DNA of 64,000 bases from Rhodobacteraceae bacterium S2214 (GTDB taxonomy: Bacteria; Pseudomonadota; Alphaproteobacteria; Rhodobacterales; Rhodobacteraceae): assembly GCA_025141675.1 (NCBI GenBank), contig CP081161.1:1462001-1526000 (forward strand). Reading direction: 5' to 3'. Positions within the stretch are counted from its first letter, which is position 1, and each line of letters starts with the position of its first letter. A program made the translations under genes and the position numbers. The notes under the pieces are model-generated. The model saw nothing but the letters and a program-made list of their open reading frames with translations. It searched no databases and was not told the DNA's origin. Below are positions 53,403 to 62,408 of this stretch, piece after piece.

Positions 53403-54209
53403 CTATCGAATGATCTGCGGTTTTATCTTCAGTTTGGTCCGGCGTTCGGACGGAAGATGCCTGTTCAGACGCGCATTGATCAATCCGAATAGGCCGATCA
53501 CGCAGAGCGTTACCAAGATGAAATAGCCCGCAAGAATTGGGTATGGGATGAACGGGTTAAACGTCTTGTCGGCAAAGTAGTTCGCGTAATACAGCGCGTC
53601 GCCGCGTTGTTGGAATGCTGGAAAACCTGCGAAAAACACAAGGGTCGTTGCGTGAAATAGGAAGATCGCTTCGTTCGTGTAAGCGGGCCAAGCCAGTCGC
53701 AGCATCGTCGGCCAGATGATCCGTTTGAAGCGCGGCCAGCCGGTCATGCCGTAAGCATCGGCGGCTTCTGTGTCGCCTTTGGGAATAGACTGCAGCGCTC
53801 CGTAGAAAATCTCGCCGGTGTAGGCAGCCGTATTCAAGATCAGCACGACCAACGCCCCGAAGGTCGCAGACGTCAGCGGGCTAAAGATCGGATAGACGCC
53901 CTTTAGCGATAGGAACAAGAAATAGGCAAAGAAGAATTGGATAAATAACGGAGATCCGCGAAACACGAAGATGAACCATTCAGCTGGTTTACGCAGCATG
54001 GCGCGCGGACTTGCTTTGCCCATCGCCACAAGTGTCGCAATGCAAAACCCCACGAGCAGCGCCAACAATCCGAAATAGATGTTCCAGATCATGCCCGAAC
54101 CGATCAGCGTAAACTGCTGGCACAGCGTAAAATCGGTGCGCGGCAACAGACGTTCGCCATACCCGATAGACCGGAAAGCGTAGGCCGCGATGGTTTCAAA
54201 ACAACTCAT
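53403..54209 (-). CDS. ABC transporter permease, polar amino-acid type (second)
   Basis: A 268-residue membrane protein with about five to six helices and the binding-protein-dependent permease signature EAADAYGMTGWPRFKRIIWPTML near 137-159 (EAA loop). It belongs to the HisM/GlnP permease class for amino acids, opines or polyamines. ATG at 54209 overlaps the first permease stop by 4 bp (ATGA). Its substrate depends on the binding protein at 55186. A longer frame upstream is inside the other permease gene and is rejected. Confidence 0.88.
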   Translation of the reverse strand: MSCFETIAAYAFRSIGYGERLLPRTDFTLCQQFTLIGSGMIWNIYFGLLALLVGFCIATLVAMGKASPRAMLRKPAEWFIFVFRGSPLFIQFFFAYFLFLSLKGVYPIFSPLTSATFGALVVLILNTAAYTGEIFYGALQSIPKGDTEAADAYGMTGWPRFKRIIWPTMLRLAWPAYTNEAIFLFHATTLVFFAGFPAFQQRGDALYYANYFADKTFNPFIPYPILAGYFILVTLCVIGLFGLINARLNRHLPSERRTKLKIKPQIIR

Positions 54210-55042
54210 GCGGCGGCCTTCCGTTGGGCTTCCCCCGCCGCTGTGGCTTGGCCACGGGTCAGGCGGGCCATGATACGGTCCAGCACGACTTCGGACACTT
54301 TGGTGAAGCACAGGTAAAACACGAGCAGCGCACCGAAATACCACATGCGCCAATCGGGGTGCGGGTAGTCGGTGAAGTTTGGCGTTTTGGAACCGCCCAA
54401 TTCGCGGGCCCAGTAAACGATGTCTTCAACCCCCAATAGGAACAGCAGTGGGGTGGCTTTGATCAGAACCATCCACAGGTTCGACAGGCCGGGCAGGGCG
54501 TAGACCCACATTTGCGGGACGATAATGCGCCAGAATGACTGGCGGTTGGTCATGCCGTAGGCCTCTGCGGTTTCAACCTGACCACGTGGTACAGCGCGCA
54601 TCGCGCCAAACAGGACGTTCGCGGCGAAAGCGCCAAAAACAATTGCAAAGGTCAACACAGCAAGGGCAAAACCGTAGGTTTCGTGGACCCATTGTGGGGC
54701 ATTTCCAAGCGGCAGTTTCGCGGCCTGACAAACAATAAAGTCGCTGCCTTGGCGGATCGGTTCATCCCAATCGGGGCATTTGATCTTGTGGCGCAGGTAT
54801 TCCAGCCCCTGATCAAGGGCGATCACAAAGAACAGGAAGAAGACGATGTCAGGGATGCCGCGCACAACGGACATGTAGCCTTTGCCGATCCAGCGCAGTG
54901 GCGCGATCTGGCTGCGGGCAGCGGACGCACCGCCAAATCCGAAGGCGAGCGATATAGGGGCCGTGATGGCCAGCAACAGCAGGACTGTGCCGAATGCCCA
55001 ATACATATTCATGTGCTTGCCCGTGGTCAGGTAGCAAGACAA
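54206..55042 (-). CDS. ABC transporter permease, polar amino-acid type (first)
   Basis: A 278-residue permease if started at the TTG at 55042, with about five helices and the EAA loop VETAEAYGMTNRQSFWRIIVPQMW near 152-175. The frame is open further upstream to 55099 and reads IFTYCADPASLEGLTWLSCYLTTGKHMNMYWAFG, which looks like genuine family sequence, yet no ATG/GTG/TTG precedes it except ATC at 55090. So the true start could be a near-cognate ATC, or TTG at 55042, or ATG inside (about 55012). Coupled to the second permease. Confidence 0.85.
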   Translation of the reverse strand: MSCYLTTGKHMNMYWAFGTVLLLLAITAPISLAFGFGGASAARSQIAPLRWIGKGYMSVVRGIPDIVFFLFFVIALDQGLEYLRHKIKCPDWDEPIRQGSDFIVCQAAKLPLGNAPQWVHETYGFALAVLTFAIVFGAFAANVLFGAMRAVPRGQVETAEAYGMTNRQSFWRIIVPQMWVYALPGLSNLWMVLIKATPLLFLLGVEDIVYWARELGGSKTPNFTDYPHPDWRMWYFGALLVFYLCFTKVSEVVLDRIMARLTRGQATAAGEAQRKAAA

Positions 55043-55185
55043 CCATGTCAGCCCCTCGAGCGAGGCGGGATCAGCGCAATATGTAAAGATGGGTTCAGCC
55101 TAGTCGACAGCAGGGAATTGAATTGTTTGGGTAGATGAAAGGGAAAGCGCGCCCCAACGATGAAGCTGGAGCGCGCTGGAAAGGG

Positions 55186-55908
55186 TTACTCGAAAGTAAC
55201 GCCGATTTCCCACTTTTCGATCAGCGCGTTCAATGACCCGTCCGCTTTCATGGACTGGATCGCGGCTGTCAGCTTGTCGCGTAGCTCTGTGTCGCTTTCG
55301 CGTACACCAGCAGCAACACCGCCACCCAACAGGACTTCACCAACAACAGACAGGTCTGCTTCGGCTTCGGCCACTGGTGCGAGGAAGGATGCGTCGGCCA
55401 GAACAGCGTCTGCTTCGCCGTTCTTCACAGCAGCAACAGTTTCGTCAGGTGTCGCGAATTCCAGCAGGGTCGCGCCCATTTCAGCAACGTGTGCCGCTTG
55501 GATCGTGCCTGTCTGTGCTGCAATCACAGCAGAGTTCAGGTCGATGTCAGCTGATGCTGCAACGAATGAAGACGGATCAGGCTGGGAATAGTTTTCAGAG
55601 AAGTCGATAACTTCGTCGCGCTCGTCCGTGATGGACATGCCCGCGATGATCACGTCGTAGTTGCCGGACACGAGGTTCGGGATGATGCTGTCCCACTCGT
55701 TTGTGACCCATTCGCATGTCAGTTCAGCACGTGCGCACAGTTCGTCGCCCACTTCACGCTCAAAACCGTCTACTTCGCCGGCGTCATTGATGAAGTTCCA
55801 CGGAGGGTAGGCGCCTTCGGTGCCAAGACGTGTCACAGCGTGGCCATCTGCCATCGCCATTGTTGATACGAGCGACGCAATTGCAGTCGTCAGGATCAGG
55901 TTTTTCAT
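55186..55908 (-). CDS. ABC transporter periplasmic binding protein (polar amino-acid family)
   Basis: A 240-residue SBP family 3 protein. Signal peptide ends AMA-DG near 21; the mature protein has LGTEGAYPPWNFINDAGEVDGFEREVGDELC near 28-58, WDSIIPNLVSGNYDVIIAGMSITDERDEVIDFSENYS near 72-108 (the ligand-proximal R and D residues), and DAVLADASFLAPV near 158-170. This type binds arginine/lysine/ornithine, opines or amino-acid-like amines; the adjacent ligase/oxidase genes favour an amine-containing ligand, by inference. It sits between the ATPase and permease genes. Confidence 0.9.
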   Translation of the reverse strand: MKNLILTTAIASLVSTMAMADGHAVTRLGTEGAYPPWNFINDAGEVDGFEREVGDELCARAELTCEWVTNEWDSIIPNLVSGNYDVIIAGMSITDERDEVIDFSENYSQPDPSSFVAASADIDLNSAVIAAQTGTIQAAHVAEMGATLLEFATPDETVAAVKNGEADAVLADASFLAPVAEAEADLSVVGEVLLGGGVAAGVRESDTELRDKLTAAIQSMKADGSLNALIEKWEIGVTFE

Positions 55909-55935
55909 CAGAAATCTCCCAAAGTTGATGAGTAG

Positions 55936-56748
55936 TTAGTGTTGGGTCGCGGATAGAAATCCCCGCAACCGGTCCGTTTGCGGATTCTTGAAAAGTGTCT
56001 CGGGCGGTCCTTGTTCTTCGATCAGACCTTGGTGCAAAAATACGACGTGGTCACTGACGTCAGCGGCCATGCGCATGTCGTGGGTCACGATCAGCATTGT
56101 CCGACCTTCTGCTGCCAAGTCTTTGATCACTTTGACAACTTCTTGTTCAAGTTCAGGATCAAGCGCCGATGTCGGTTCATCGAACAACAAGGCCTTTGGT
56201 TCCATACACAAGGCACGCGCAATCGCGGCACGTTGCTGCTGGCCACCAGACAATTGCGCGGGATACACGTCGCATTTGTCGCCGATCCCAACCTTGGCAA
56301 GGTATTCGCGGGCTTTGGCTTCGACTTCGGCCTTATCGCGACCTAGGACCGTCACAGGTGCTTCCATCACGTTTTGCAGGATCGTCATATGGGCCCACAG
56401 ATTGAACTGCTGAAACACCATCGACAGGTTGGTGCGAATACGGATGATCTGCTTTTGATCAGATGGGCGGCGGTTGTGACCGGTGCCTTTCCATGTGACG
56501 GGTTCATCGCAAAACAGAACGTCGCCTGATTGGCTGTCCTCAAGCAGGTTCGCACAACGCAACAGTGTTGATTTGCCCGATCCGGACGACCCGATCAGTG
56601 ACACCACATGACCCGCAGGGGCCGCGATGCTGACACCCTTGATGACATCGAGATTGCCATAGGATTTGTGTAGATCACGGATTTCAATAACGTTTTCGGA
56701 TGTCACAGGTCGCGCGCTTTCGTTGCTTTGCCGGTTACTAGGCCGCAT
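55936..56748 (-). CDS. ABC transporter ATP-binding protein (polar amino-acid type)
   Basis: A 270-residue nucleotide-binding domain, first gene of the transporter cluster. Walker A SLIGSSGSGKSTLLRC near 50-65, Q-loop VFQQFNLWAHMT near 111-122, signature LSGGQQQRAAIARAL near 166-180, Walker B ALLFDEPTSALD near 186-197 and switch THDM near 221-224. The usual GlnQ/HisP pattern. The start is ambiguous: ATG at 56748 or GTG at 56706 (VTSENVIEIRDL), neither with a strong ribosome site. Followed by binding protein and two permeases. Confidence 0.93.
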   Translation of the reverse strand: MRPSNRQSNESARPVTSENVIEIRDLHKSYGNLDVIKGVSIAAPAGHVVSLIGSSGSGKSTLLRCANLLEDSQSGDVLFCDEPVTWKGTGHNRRPSDQKQIIRIRTNLSMVFQQFNLWAHMTILQNVMEAPVTVLGRDKAEVEAKAREYLAKVGIGDKCDVYPAQLSGGQQQRAAIARALCMEPKALLFDEPTSALDPELEQEVVKVIKDLAAEGRTMLIVTHDMRMAADVSDHVVFLHQGLIEEQGPPETLFKNPQTDRLRGFLSATQH

Positions 56749-56793
56749 TTTTAAGGATTCGGCAATGCGTGACTTTACGATGCGCGATGTGAT

Positions 56794-57234
56794 TTAGGAA
56801 TTGGCTTCGACAGCAAGCCGTGCGGCGTTGCTGTCTTGGTCCGTTACGCCAAGCATTGGGGCAACCATCCGCATCAGACTGTTTTCTTCGTCGTCGCGTT
56901 CCCCATCAGCCAACACTATTTCCCACATCGCAGAAATCAGGGCGCGGCGATCTTCATATGCCACCGAATCCTTGATCGCACGGGTGAAGCGGACGGTATC
57001 CGGGGCTTCGGATTCCAGTGTTTCGCAATCACGCCGCAACGTTGCCGTATCAGCGTCTGACAGATTGTAACGTTTCGACAGGATGCGATCGATACGTGCG
57101 ACTTCCACGTCTTGGTAATCGCCATCCGCACGGGCCAGTCGGACAAGCAACGCGCCAAGCGCAAGGCGGGCATCCGTGTCAGGAAGCGGGGCGGGGTCGG
57201 GGGCCAACAGGCCTTTGAGGAAATCTGCAAACAT
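56794..57234 (-). CDS. TerB-family tellurite-resistance-like protein
   Basis: A 146-residue all-helical protein. LALGALLVRLARADGDYQDVEVARIDRILSKRYNLSDADTATLRRDCETLE near 24-73, then RFTRAIKDSVAYEDRRALISAMWEIVLADGERDDEENSLMRMVAPMLGVTDQD near 81-134, the TerB (DjlA/TerB) two-repeat pattern with metal-ligand-like acidic DG motifs. It is often in stress or membrane-associated modules; here it stands alone, 45 bp before the ABC ATPase start. No tellurite operon is present, so resistance should not be inferred. Confidence 0.84.
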   Translation of the reverse strand: MFADFLKGLLAPDPAPLPDTDARLALGALLVRLARADGDYQDVEVARIDRILSKRYNLSDADTATLRRDCETLESEAPDTVRFTRAIKDSVAYEDRRALISAMWEIVLADGERDDEENSLMRMVAPMLGVTDQDSNAARLAVEANS

Positions 57235-57393
57235 GCCAATCGATATAGGGCGCGCCTGTACCGAATGAAAGGGACGGATCGCAGTTCGGAACTGGCCCTA
57301 ATCGTGCGTTTAGACAATTATCGGGCTTTTTTCCCCTAATTACGGGTGTTTTTGCCAGTTAGCGTGCCTCTACCTTAATGGAAGGGGACGACA

Positions 57394-58077
57394 ATGAATA
57401 AGCAAATCGCCGAATTTATCGGCACATTTACACTCGTGCTTCTGGGGTGCGGCTCTGCCGTTATCGCAGGATCAGAAATTGGATTCACAGGCATTAGTTT
57501 CGCGTTTGGCTTTGCCCTGATCGGTATGGCCTACGGGATCGGGTCCGTGTCCGGTTGCCACATCAACCCCGCAGTATCGCTTGGGATGGTCGCCGCAGGA
57601 CGCATGACGATGCCTGAAGCTATAAAATACATCATCGCGCAGGTGGCCGGTGCTGTCGTCGCCGCGTTGATCCTGCTTTTGATCGCGTCAGGCAAAGCAG
57701 ACTATAGCGTGGCCGAGAATGGTTTAGGGCAGAACGGTTGGGGCGCTGGATACTTGGGCGAATATTCGATGGTATCGGCATTCGTGTTCGAAGTTGTGGC
57801 GACGTTCCTTTTTATGGTCGTGATCCTTGGGGCCACAGGCTTTGGCCCAACTGCGAATATGGCAGGTCTGGCAATTGGTATTGCGTTGGTCGTGATCCAC
57901 CTTGTCGGCATCAATGTAACTGGCGTTTCAGTTAACCCAGCACGGTCAATCGGGCCTGCATTGTTTGCGGGTGCTACTGCAATCGGCCAGGTTTGGTTGT
58001 TCATCGTCGCACCTATCATCGGTGCAACCTTGGCTGGGATTTTGTTCAAGTCGGGCATGTTGACCGCCGACGAATAA
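57394..58077 (+). CDS. aqpZ: Aquaporin Z-type water channel
   Basis: A 227-residue MIP family channel with six helices and two half-helices carrying the NPA motifs: SGCHINPAVSLG near 54-65 and VSVNPARSIGPA near 179-190. The GFGPTA and similar loops are as in AqpZ, and the aromatic/arginine filter (R after the second NPA) suggests water rather than glycerol selectivity. Length is normal. GGAAGGGG precedes the start. Expressed from a 159-bp spacer and ended by a terminator. Confidence 0.92.
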   Translation: MNKQIAEFIGTFTLVLLGCGSAVIAGSEIGFTGISFAFGFALIGMAYGIGSVSGCHINPAVSLGMVAAGRMTMPEAIKYIIAQVAGAVVAALILLLIASGKADYSVAENGLGQNGWGAGYLGEYSMVSAFVFEVVATFLFMVVILGATGFGPTANMAGLAIGIALVVIHLVGINVTGVSVNPARSIGPALFAGATAIGQVWLFIVAPIIGATLAGILFKSGMLTADE

Positions 58078-58098
58078 CCAACCGAAGAATGCTAAAGA

Positions 58099-58130
58099 AA
58101 AGGGTGGATTGCGTCAGCAGTCCACCCTTT
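58099..58130. terminator. Terminator between aqpZ and rlmJ
   Basis: AAAGGGTGGA (58099-58108) pairs with TCCACCCTTT (58121-58130), extended by an inner TGC/GCA; T-run on the plus side. Serves the convergent genes. Confidence 0.85.
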
Positions 58131-58135
58131 TTGCT

Positions 58136-58915
58136 TTACAGGAGCTTTCGAAATTGGCTTGAAAGCCACTTGCCTTCTTCCTCCAAACCATAAGGCGGAT
58201 TGATCACGAACATGCCCGAACCGACCATCCGATGACCCGCGCGGGCAGGCGGAAAATGGACTTCGTGACACAACGCATCTGAATGGTTGCGTTTTAGTGC
58301 ACGCGTCATCGGCAGATGCGGCGCGTCTGTCAGGATCGGATACCAAAGCGCGATCACGCCGACCGACCATTTGCGATTGATCTTGCGGATCGTGTCTGGG
58401 ATCGTTTCGTAGTCGGTTTTGACCTCGAACGATGGATCGATCAGCAACATCCCACGCCGTGGATCAGGCGGGCACTGCGACAACGCCATTTCCCAACCGT
58501 CGCGTTGCTGGCAGATCGCAGCATGCGGTTTCATATTCTCGCGTAGATGACCAAATTCCTGCGGGTGCAGTTCGGTCAGGAACAACGGGTCTGATGGGCG
58601 CAACACATGGGCCGCCACCATTGGTGATCCGGGGTAGGCGTTCGGGCCGTGATCTGCGTGAACCTTGTCCAGCGCCACGGCATAAGGGTGATCTGCGGCG
58701 AACCATTTGCGTGCAATCGCAATGCCTTGGGCAGCTTCACCCGTCTTCGCCGCCATTTCATCTGTCACGTCGTACAGGCCGCGTCCCGCATGGGTTTCCA
58801 TGTAGGTCAGCGGCTTGTCCTTGCGGGTCATGTATTCCAGTATCCACGCAAGGATCGCGTGTTTGTGGACATCGGCCATGTTACCTGCGTGATAGGCGTG
58901 TTGATAGGACAGCAT
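58136..58915 (-). CDS. rlmJ: 23S rRNA (adenine2030-N6)-methyltransferase family (RlmJ)
   Basis: A 259-residue enzyme of the RlmJ (YhiR) family: HAYHAGNMADVHKHAILAWILEYM near 6-29, ETHAGRGLYDVTDEMAAKTGEAAQGI near 40-65 (SAM loop), LTELHPQEFGHLRENM near 112, and LLIDPSFEVKTDYETIPDTIRKIN near 155-178. In E. coli RlmJ the catalytic motif reads DPPY; here it is DPSF, conserved in sense but altered. It methylates an adenine in domain V of 23S rRNA. ATG at 58915 follows AAGGAGA; a longer frame is rejected. Confidence 0.9.
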   Translation of the reverse strand: MLSYQHAYHAGNMADVHKHAILAWILEYMTRKDKPLTYMETHAGRGLYDVTDEMAAKTGEAAQGIAIARKWFAADHPYAVALDKVHADHGPNAYPGSPMVAAHVLRPSDPLFLTELHPQEFGHLRENMKPHAAICQQRDGWEMALSQCPPDPRRGMLLIDPSFEVKTDYETIPDTIRKINRKWSVGVIALWYPILTDAPHLPMTRALKRNHSDALCHEVHFPPARAGHRMVGSGMFVINPPYGLEEEGKWLSSQFRKLL

Positions 58916-58995
58916 CGGCGTCTCCTTGGGTTGGCCCTGTCCTATGGGAATGGGCACGTGACGCCAAGGACAATTCGAATGGAGGGGATTGTCAG

Positions 58996-59286
58996 ATGAT
59001 CACACGGATTTATCGGGTCCAGATCAAACCGGATTTGCGCGACGCATTTGAACCACTGTTCCAGACCGTGGCCCGCGGGTCAGTCGCGGATGTGGCGGGC
59101 TGTACTGGCGTCATCGTAGGTGGTCCAACGGCGGACACACCGGACGAATATGCGATGATCTCTCATTGGTCTGACGCACAAAGCCTGACTGATTTCATAG
59201 GCTCGGATTGGTCAAAGGCGCATATTCCGGACGGGATGGAAAAGTTCGTCGTGGCGTGCTGGGTCCACCATTTTCAACACATATAG
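58996..59286 (+). CDS. Antibiotic biosynthesis monooxygenase-like (ABM) domain protein
   Basis: A 96-residue ferredoxin-like protein: IYRVQIKPDLRDAFEPLFQTVARGSVADVAGCTGVIVGG near 4-43 and DEYAMISHWSDAQSLTDFIGSDWSKAHIPDGMEKFVVACWVHHF near 50-94, the ABM domain pattern. Such single-domain proteins oxidise quinol-like compounds or have unknown roles. GGAGGGG precedes ATG at 58996; a much longer frame upstream is antisense to rlmJ and rejected. Confidence 0.82.
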   Translation: MITRIYRVQIKPDLRDAFEPLFQTVARGSVADVAGCTGVIVGGPTADTPDEYAMISHWSDAQSLTDFIGSDWSKAHIPDGMEKFVVACWVHHFQHI

Positions 59287-59307
59287 AAAAGGGGGCCGAA
59301 GCCCCCT
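59287..59307 (-). terminator. Terminator of pyrG
   Basis: AGGGGGC (59290-59296) and GCCCCCT (59301-59307) flank a CGAA loop, followed on the minus strand by TTTTCT. It lies 12 bp past the pyrG stop. Confidence 0.8.
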
Positions 59308-59318
59308 GATCTTAATCC

Positions 59319-60962
59319 CTAAACCAGCCGCGAATTTTCGACTGCGGCTTTCACGAACCCTTCAAACAGTGGGTGCGGTGCGAAGGGTTTCGACTTTAGT
59401 TCTGGATGGAACTGGACGCCGATGAACCACGGGTGGTCCTTCCATTCGACGATTTCCGGCAATTTCCCATCAGGGGACATGCCCGAGAACGTCAAACCAA
59501 CGGCTTCCAGTTTCTCGCGGTACTTCGTGTCGACCTCATAACGGTGACGGTGGCGTTCTTCGATCGCTGTGGTGCCGTAGACTTCGGCGACTTTCGATCC
59601 TTCGACCAGCGTCGCGTCGTAAGCGCCCAAACGCATTGTGCCGCCTTTGTCGTCGTCGGCTTTGCGGGTCACAGCGTGGTTGCCCTGAATCCATTCCTTG
59701 AGGTGGTAAACGACAGGTTCAAAGCGTTTCTTGCCTGCCTCGTGGTCAAATTCTTCGGACCCTGCATCTTTCATGCCAGCCACGTTGCGCGCGGCCTCGA
59801 CCACAGCCATTTGCATGCCCAGACAGATGCCAAGGTATGGCACGTTGTTTTCGCGGGCGTATTGCGCCGCTTTGATCTTGCCTTCGGTACCGCGTTCGCC
59901 AAATCCACCTGGAACCAGGATCGCGTGGTAGCCTTCCAGATGCGGGGCGGCGTCGCCCTTATCAAAGACCTCTGCATCGACCCATTCGATTTTGACCTTC
60001 ACGCGGTTGGCCATGCCGCCATGCGTCAGCGCTTCTGCGATGGATTTGTAGGCATCTTCAAGCTGCGTGTATTTGCCAACGATGGCGATTTTCACGCGGC
60101 CTTCAGGATTGTGGATACGGTCGTAAACGTCGTGCCACACATCCAGTTTCGGCATCGGGGCAGGCGAGATATCAAAGGCATCCAAGACGGCCTGATCAAG
60201 GCCCTGCTTGTGGTAGGCCAGTGGCGCTTCGTAAATGGAGTTCAGATCGTAAGCAGGCACAACGCAGTTCTTGCGCACGTTACAGAACAGGGCGATCTTT
60301 TCGAGTTCGCGATCAGGAATCGGGTGTTCGGACCGGCAAACCAACACGTCAGGGGACAGACCAATAGACTGCAGTTCCTTGACAGAGTGCTGTGTCGGTT
60401 TCGTTTTCAGCTCACCAGACGCAGCCAGGTAGGGCAGCAACGTCAGGTGCATAAAGATGCACTGACCGCGTGGTTTATCATGGGCGAATTGGCGGATTGC
60501 TTCGAAGAATGGCAGGCCTTCGATATCGCCAACAGTACCGCCGATTTCGCAAAGCATGAAATCAACTTCGTCATCGCCGATGTTGATGAAATCCTTGATC
60601 TCGTTGGTGACGTGCGGAACAACCTGAATAGTCTTGCCAAGGTAATCGCCGCGGCGTTCCTTTTCCAACACGGTGGAATAGATCCGGCCAGAGGATACAG
60701 AATCAGTGTTGCGTGCATGAACGCCAGTGAAACGTTCATAGTGGCCCAGATCCAGGTCGGTTTCAGCACCGTCATCTGTCACGAACACCTCGCCGTGCTC
60801 GAACGGGGACATCGTGCCCGGATCAACATTCAGGTATGGATCAAGCTTGCGCAGGCGGACCGAAAAGCCCCGTGCCTGTAGCAACGCACCAAGTGCGGCA
60901 GACGCAAGGCCCTTGCCCAACGACGAAACAACACCACCAGTAATAAAGATATAACGCGCCAT
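59319..60962 (-). CDS. pyrG: CTP synthase
   Basis: Makes CTP from UTP, ATP and glutamine. The 547-residue enzyme shows the N-terminal synthetase domain [56 protein letters not shown] near 5-60 and a glutamine amidotransferase domain with [20 protein letters not shown] near 379-398 and the late His-Glu in [22 protein letters not shown]. Length and order are standard. Upstream is secG at 167 bp on the same strand, with a hairpin between. Confidence 0.98.
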   Translation of the reverse strand: MARYIFITGGVVSSLGKGLASAALGALLQARGFSVRLRKLDPYLNVDPGTMSPFEHGEVFVTDDGAETDLDLGHYERFTGVHARNTDSVSSGRIYSTVLEKERRGDYLGKTIQVVPHVTNEIKDFINIGDDEVDFMLCEIGGTVGDIEGLPFFEAIRQFAHDKPRGQCIFMHLTLLPYLAASGELKTKPTQHSVKELQSIGLSPDVLVCRSEHPIPDRELEKIALFCNVRKNCVVPAYDLNSIYEAPLAYHKQGLDQAVLDAFDISPAPMPKLDVWHDVYDRIHNPEGRVKIAIVGKYTQLEDAYKSIAEALTHGGMANRVKVKIEWVDAEVFDKGDAAPHLEGYHAILVPGGFGERGTEGKIKAAQYARENNVPYLGICLGMQMAVVEAARNVAGMKDAGSEEFDHEAGKKRFEPVVYHLKEWIQGNHAVTRKADDDKGGTMRLGAYDATLVEGSKVAEVYGTTAIEERHRHRYEVDTKYREKLEAVGLTFSGMSPDGKLPEIVEWKDHPWFIGVQFHPELKSKPFAPHPLFEGFVKAAVENSRLV

Positions 60963-61077
60963 GCCCGGCTGTCCCCCGTGAGTATTTTTCTTGGAATCAC
61001 GATCATCAAAAATCGCATCATCACGGGATTTAAGAATACTCGGATTCGGCCCGCGCCCGCAACCCGTAGAACAACAG

Positions 61078-61103
61078 CTGACCCAAGAATGTGCCTGGGT
61101 CAG
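61078..61103. terminator. 8-bp perfect hairpin between secG and pyrG
   Basis: CTGACCCA and TGGGTCAG pair around AGAATGTGCC, 27 bp after the secG stop. The T-run is weak, so it may be a partial terminator or attenuator between secG and pyrG. Confidence 0.45.
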
Positions 61104-61129
61104 TGCGTTACTATAAAGATACCAAGTGG

Positions 61130-61492
61130 TTAGTTTCCTGACGGAACCAGCGGCGCATCATCAGATGATGGTGGCAGCAGGCTTTCGCCCAGATCAGGCG
61201 TCGCAACACCATCCTCAGCCACCGGAACGTCGCCCAAACGGTCAACAACAGATGCACCTGCGGATTGCTGTGCAGCCACGATTGTAAGCGCGATGGATGT
61301 TGCGATGAATGCGCCTGCCAAGATCCACGTGAATTTACCCATCACTGTGGCAGGGGCACGGCTACCGGCAGAACCGCCGCCACCGCCGCCGCCGCCCATG
61401 CTCCCCATGCCGCCCTCAGAGCGCTGCATCAGCACAGCGCCAATCAATGACAACGCCAAAATCAGGTGAATAACGAGGATGACGTTTTCCAT
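61130..61492 (-). CDS. secG: Protein-export translocase subunit SecG
   Basis: A 120-residue SecYEG component with two transmembrane helices (about 3-23 and 55-75) separated by a glycine-rich cytoplasmic loop ([36 protein letters not shown], near 22-57). This loop is the family signature (QR..GG); the C-terminal tail is unusually acidic for 30 residues. Small size and the upstream pyrG layout are normal in alphaproteobacteria. Confidence 0.94.
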   Translation of the reverse strand: MENVILVIHLILALSLIGAVLMQRSEGGMGSMGGGGGGGGSAGSRAPATVMGKFTWILAGAFIATSIALTIVAAQQSAGASVVDRLGDVPVAEDGVATPDLGESLLPPSSDDAPLVPSGN

Positions 61493-61797
61493 AGGGGGTA
61501 TAGTGCCTGCGATCAGTTGTGTTTAGGGGTATTTAGGGGTTTGTCGGGTTTGTCGCAAGGGTGGAATGCGGAAACGGCGCGTGGTTTGGGAATTGGGGGA
61601 GTGAGGTCGTGGGCAACGTATGGATATGGATGTTGTGTTTGAGCCCTAAATCACTGGTCGCCAGCAATAGAGCTAATGTCCGACACTAAGGAGCAGGCAA
61701 AAACGTCTAATATCCCAATGGTTGTATTGCACTTATTAGTGTAGGATGTTTGAGCTTCAAAGCAGCCCTGTCAGCAATTTAAAGGTTTCTTTTTGCA
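61493..61797. other. Gene-free spacer upstream of secG
   Basis: Contains the secG promoter region but no recognised gene. Two copies of TTTAGGGGT start 10 bp apart (61522-61530 and 61532-61540), a one-turn spaced repeat of unknown meaning. The right half is AT-rich and leads to the 61798 gene. Confidence 0.5.
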
Positions 61798-62232
61798 ATG
61801 ATAAATCTCAACCGCAGTATCAGAGTTAGCCTTTTTTCCTGTTTAGCCGCGGCGTCAATGACGTTAGCAGCCTCGGCACAGTCTTGTGTCGAGCTTACCG
61901 ACAGTGTCCCAGAGTTGGAAATTGCGAAGTCTTCATTTGCAGATGGCGATTACGGATCACCAATTGAATTCATGGCGGGGCTGTCTGCATCAGAATCTGA
62001 AATTGAAGGGTTTCGAGGGCAGATGTTGGAAACCTATCCTAATGGGTTTGAGTTTTGCGAAACCGTTATTTCGAGGAGCCTTTCTTCGAAGTTTCGTGAG
62101 GAAGTGATCGTTCTGGGAGAACCGGGTAAAGAGGTTGTGTACTTGCATTGGCAAGCCGCAAATTTCCATGATGAGTGGATTGTCCTGAGCTTCGTAGTGA
62201 CCACGAATTTTCTTGATATTGAAGGGTTTTAG
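61798..62232 (+). CDS. Small exported protein, function unknown
   Basis: A 144-residue protein with a convincing signal peptide (VSLFSCLAAASMTLAASAQS, cleavage near 28) and three later cysteines, possibly one disulfide (SCVEL, EFCETV). No family recognised. The gene is AT-rich compared with neighbours, uses AT-ending codons, and lacks a close ribosome site (AAAGG lies 13 bases upstream). It could be a recently acquired or fast-evolving gene. A 10-bp near-perfect dyad at 62256-62289 lies just past its stop. Confidence 0.55.
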   Translation: MINLNRSIRVSLFSCLAAASMTLAASAQSCVELTDSVPELEIAKSSFADGDYGSPIEFMAGLSASESEIEGFRGQMLETYPNGFEFCETVISRSLSSKFREEVIVLGEPGKEVVYLHWQAANFHDEWIVLSFVVTTNFLDIEGF

Positions 62233-62408
62233 ACAGCGGCTTTTAAGCTATTTTTACAATGGGCCGTAGCATATCTAAGGGCCCACTGTGAAAAGCCAAG
62301 TTAGGAGCGTTGGAAGGTACGCATGGAAAGCAGACTTTGGCGCGGGGACATCGTAGCTAATCTAAATCCCGCTCACCGGTCATTCAGCGCGAAGCCAGAT
62401 GATCCCAC

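Noticed and set aside
58432..58995. Upstream extension of the ABM-domain protein frame
   Set aside because: It is antisense to rlmJ; GGAGGGG and ATG 58996 mark the real start.
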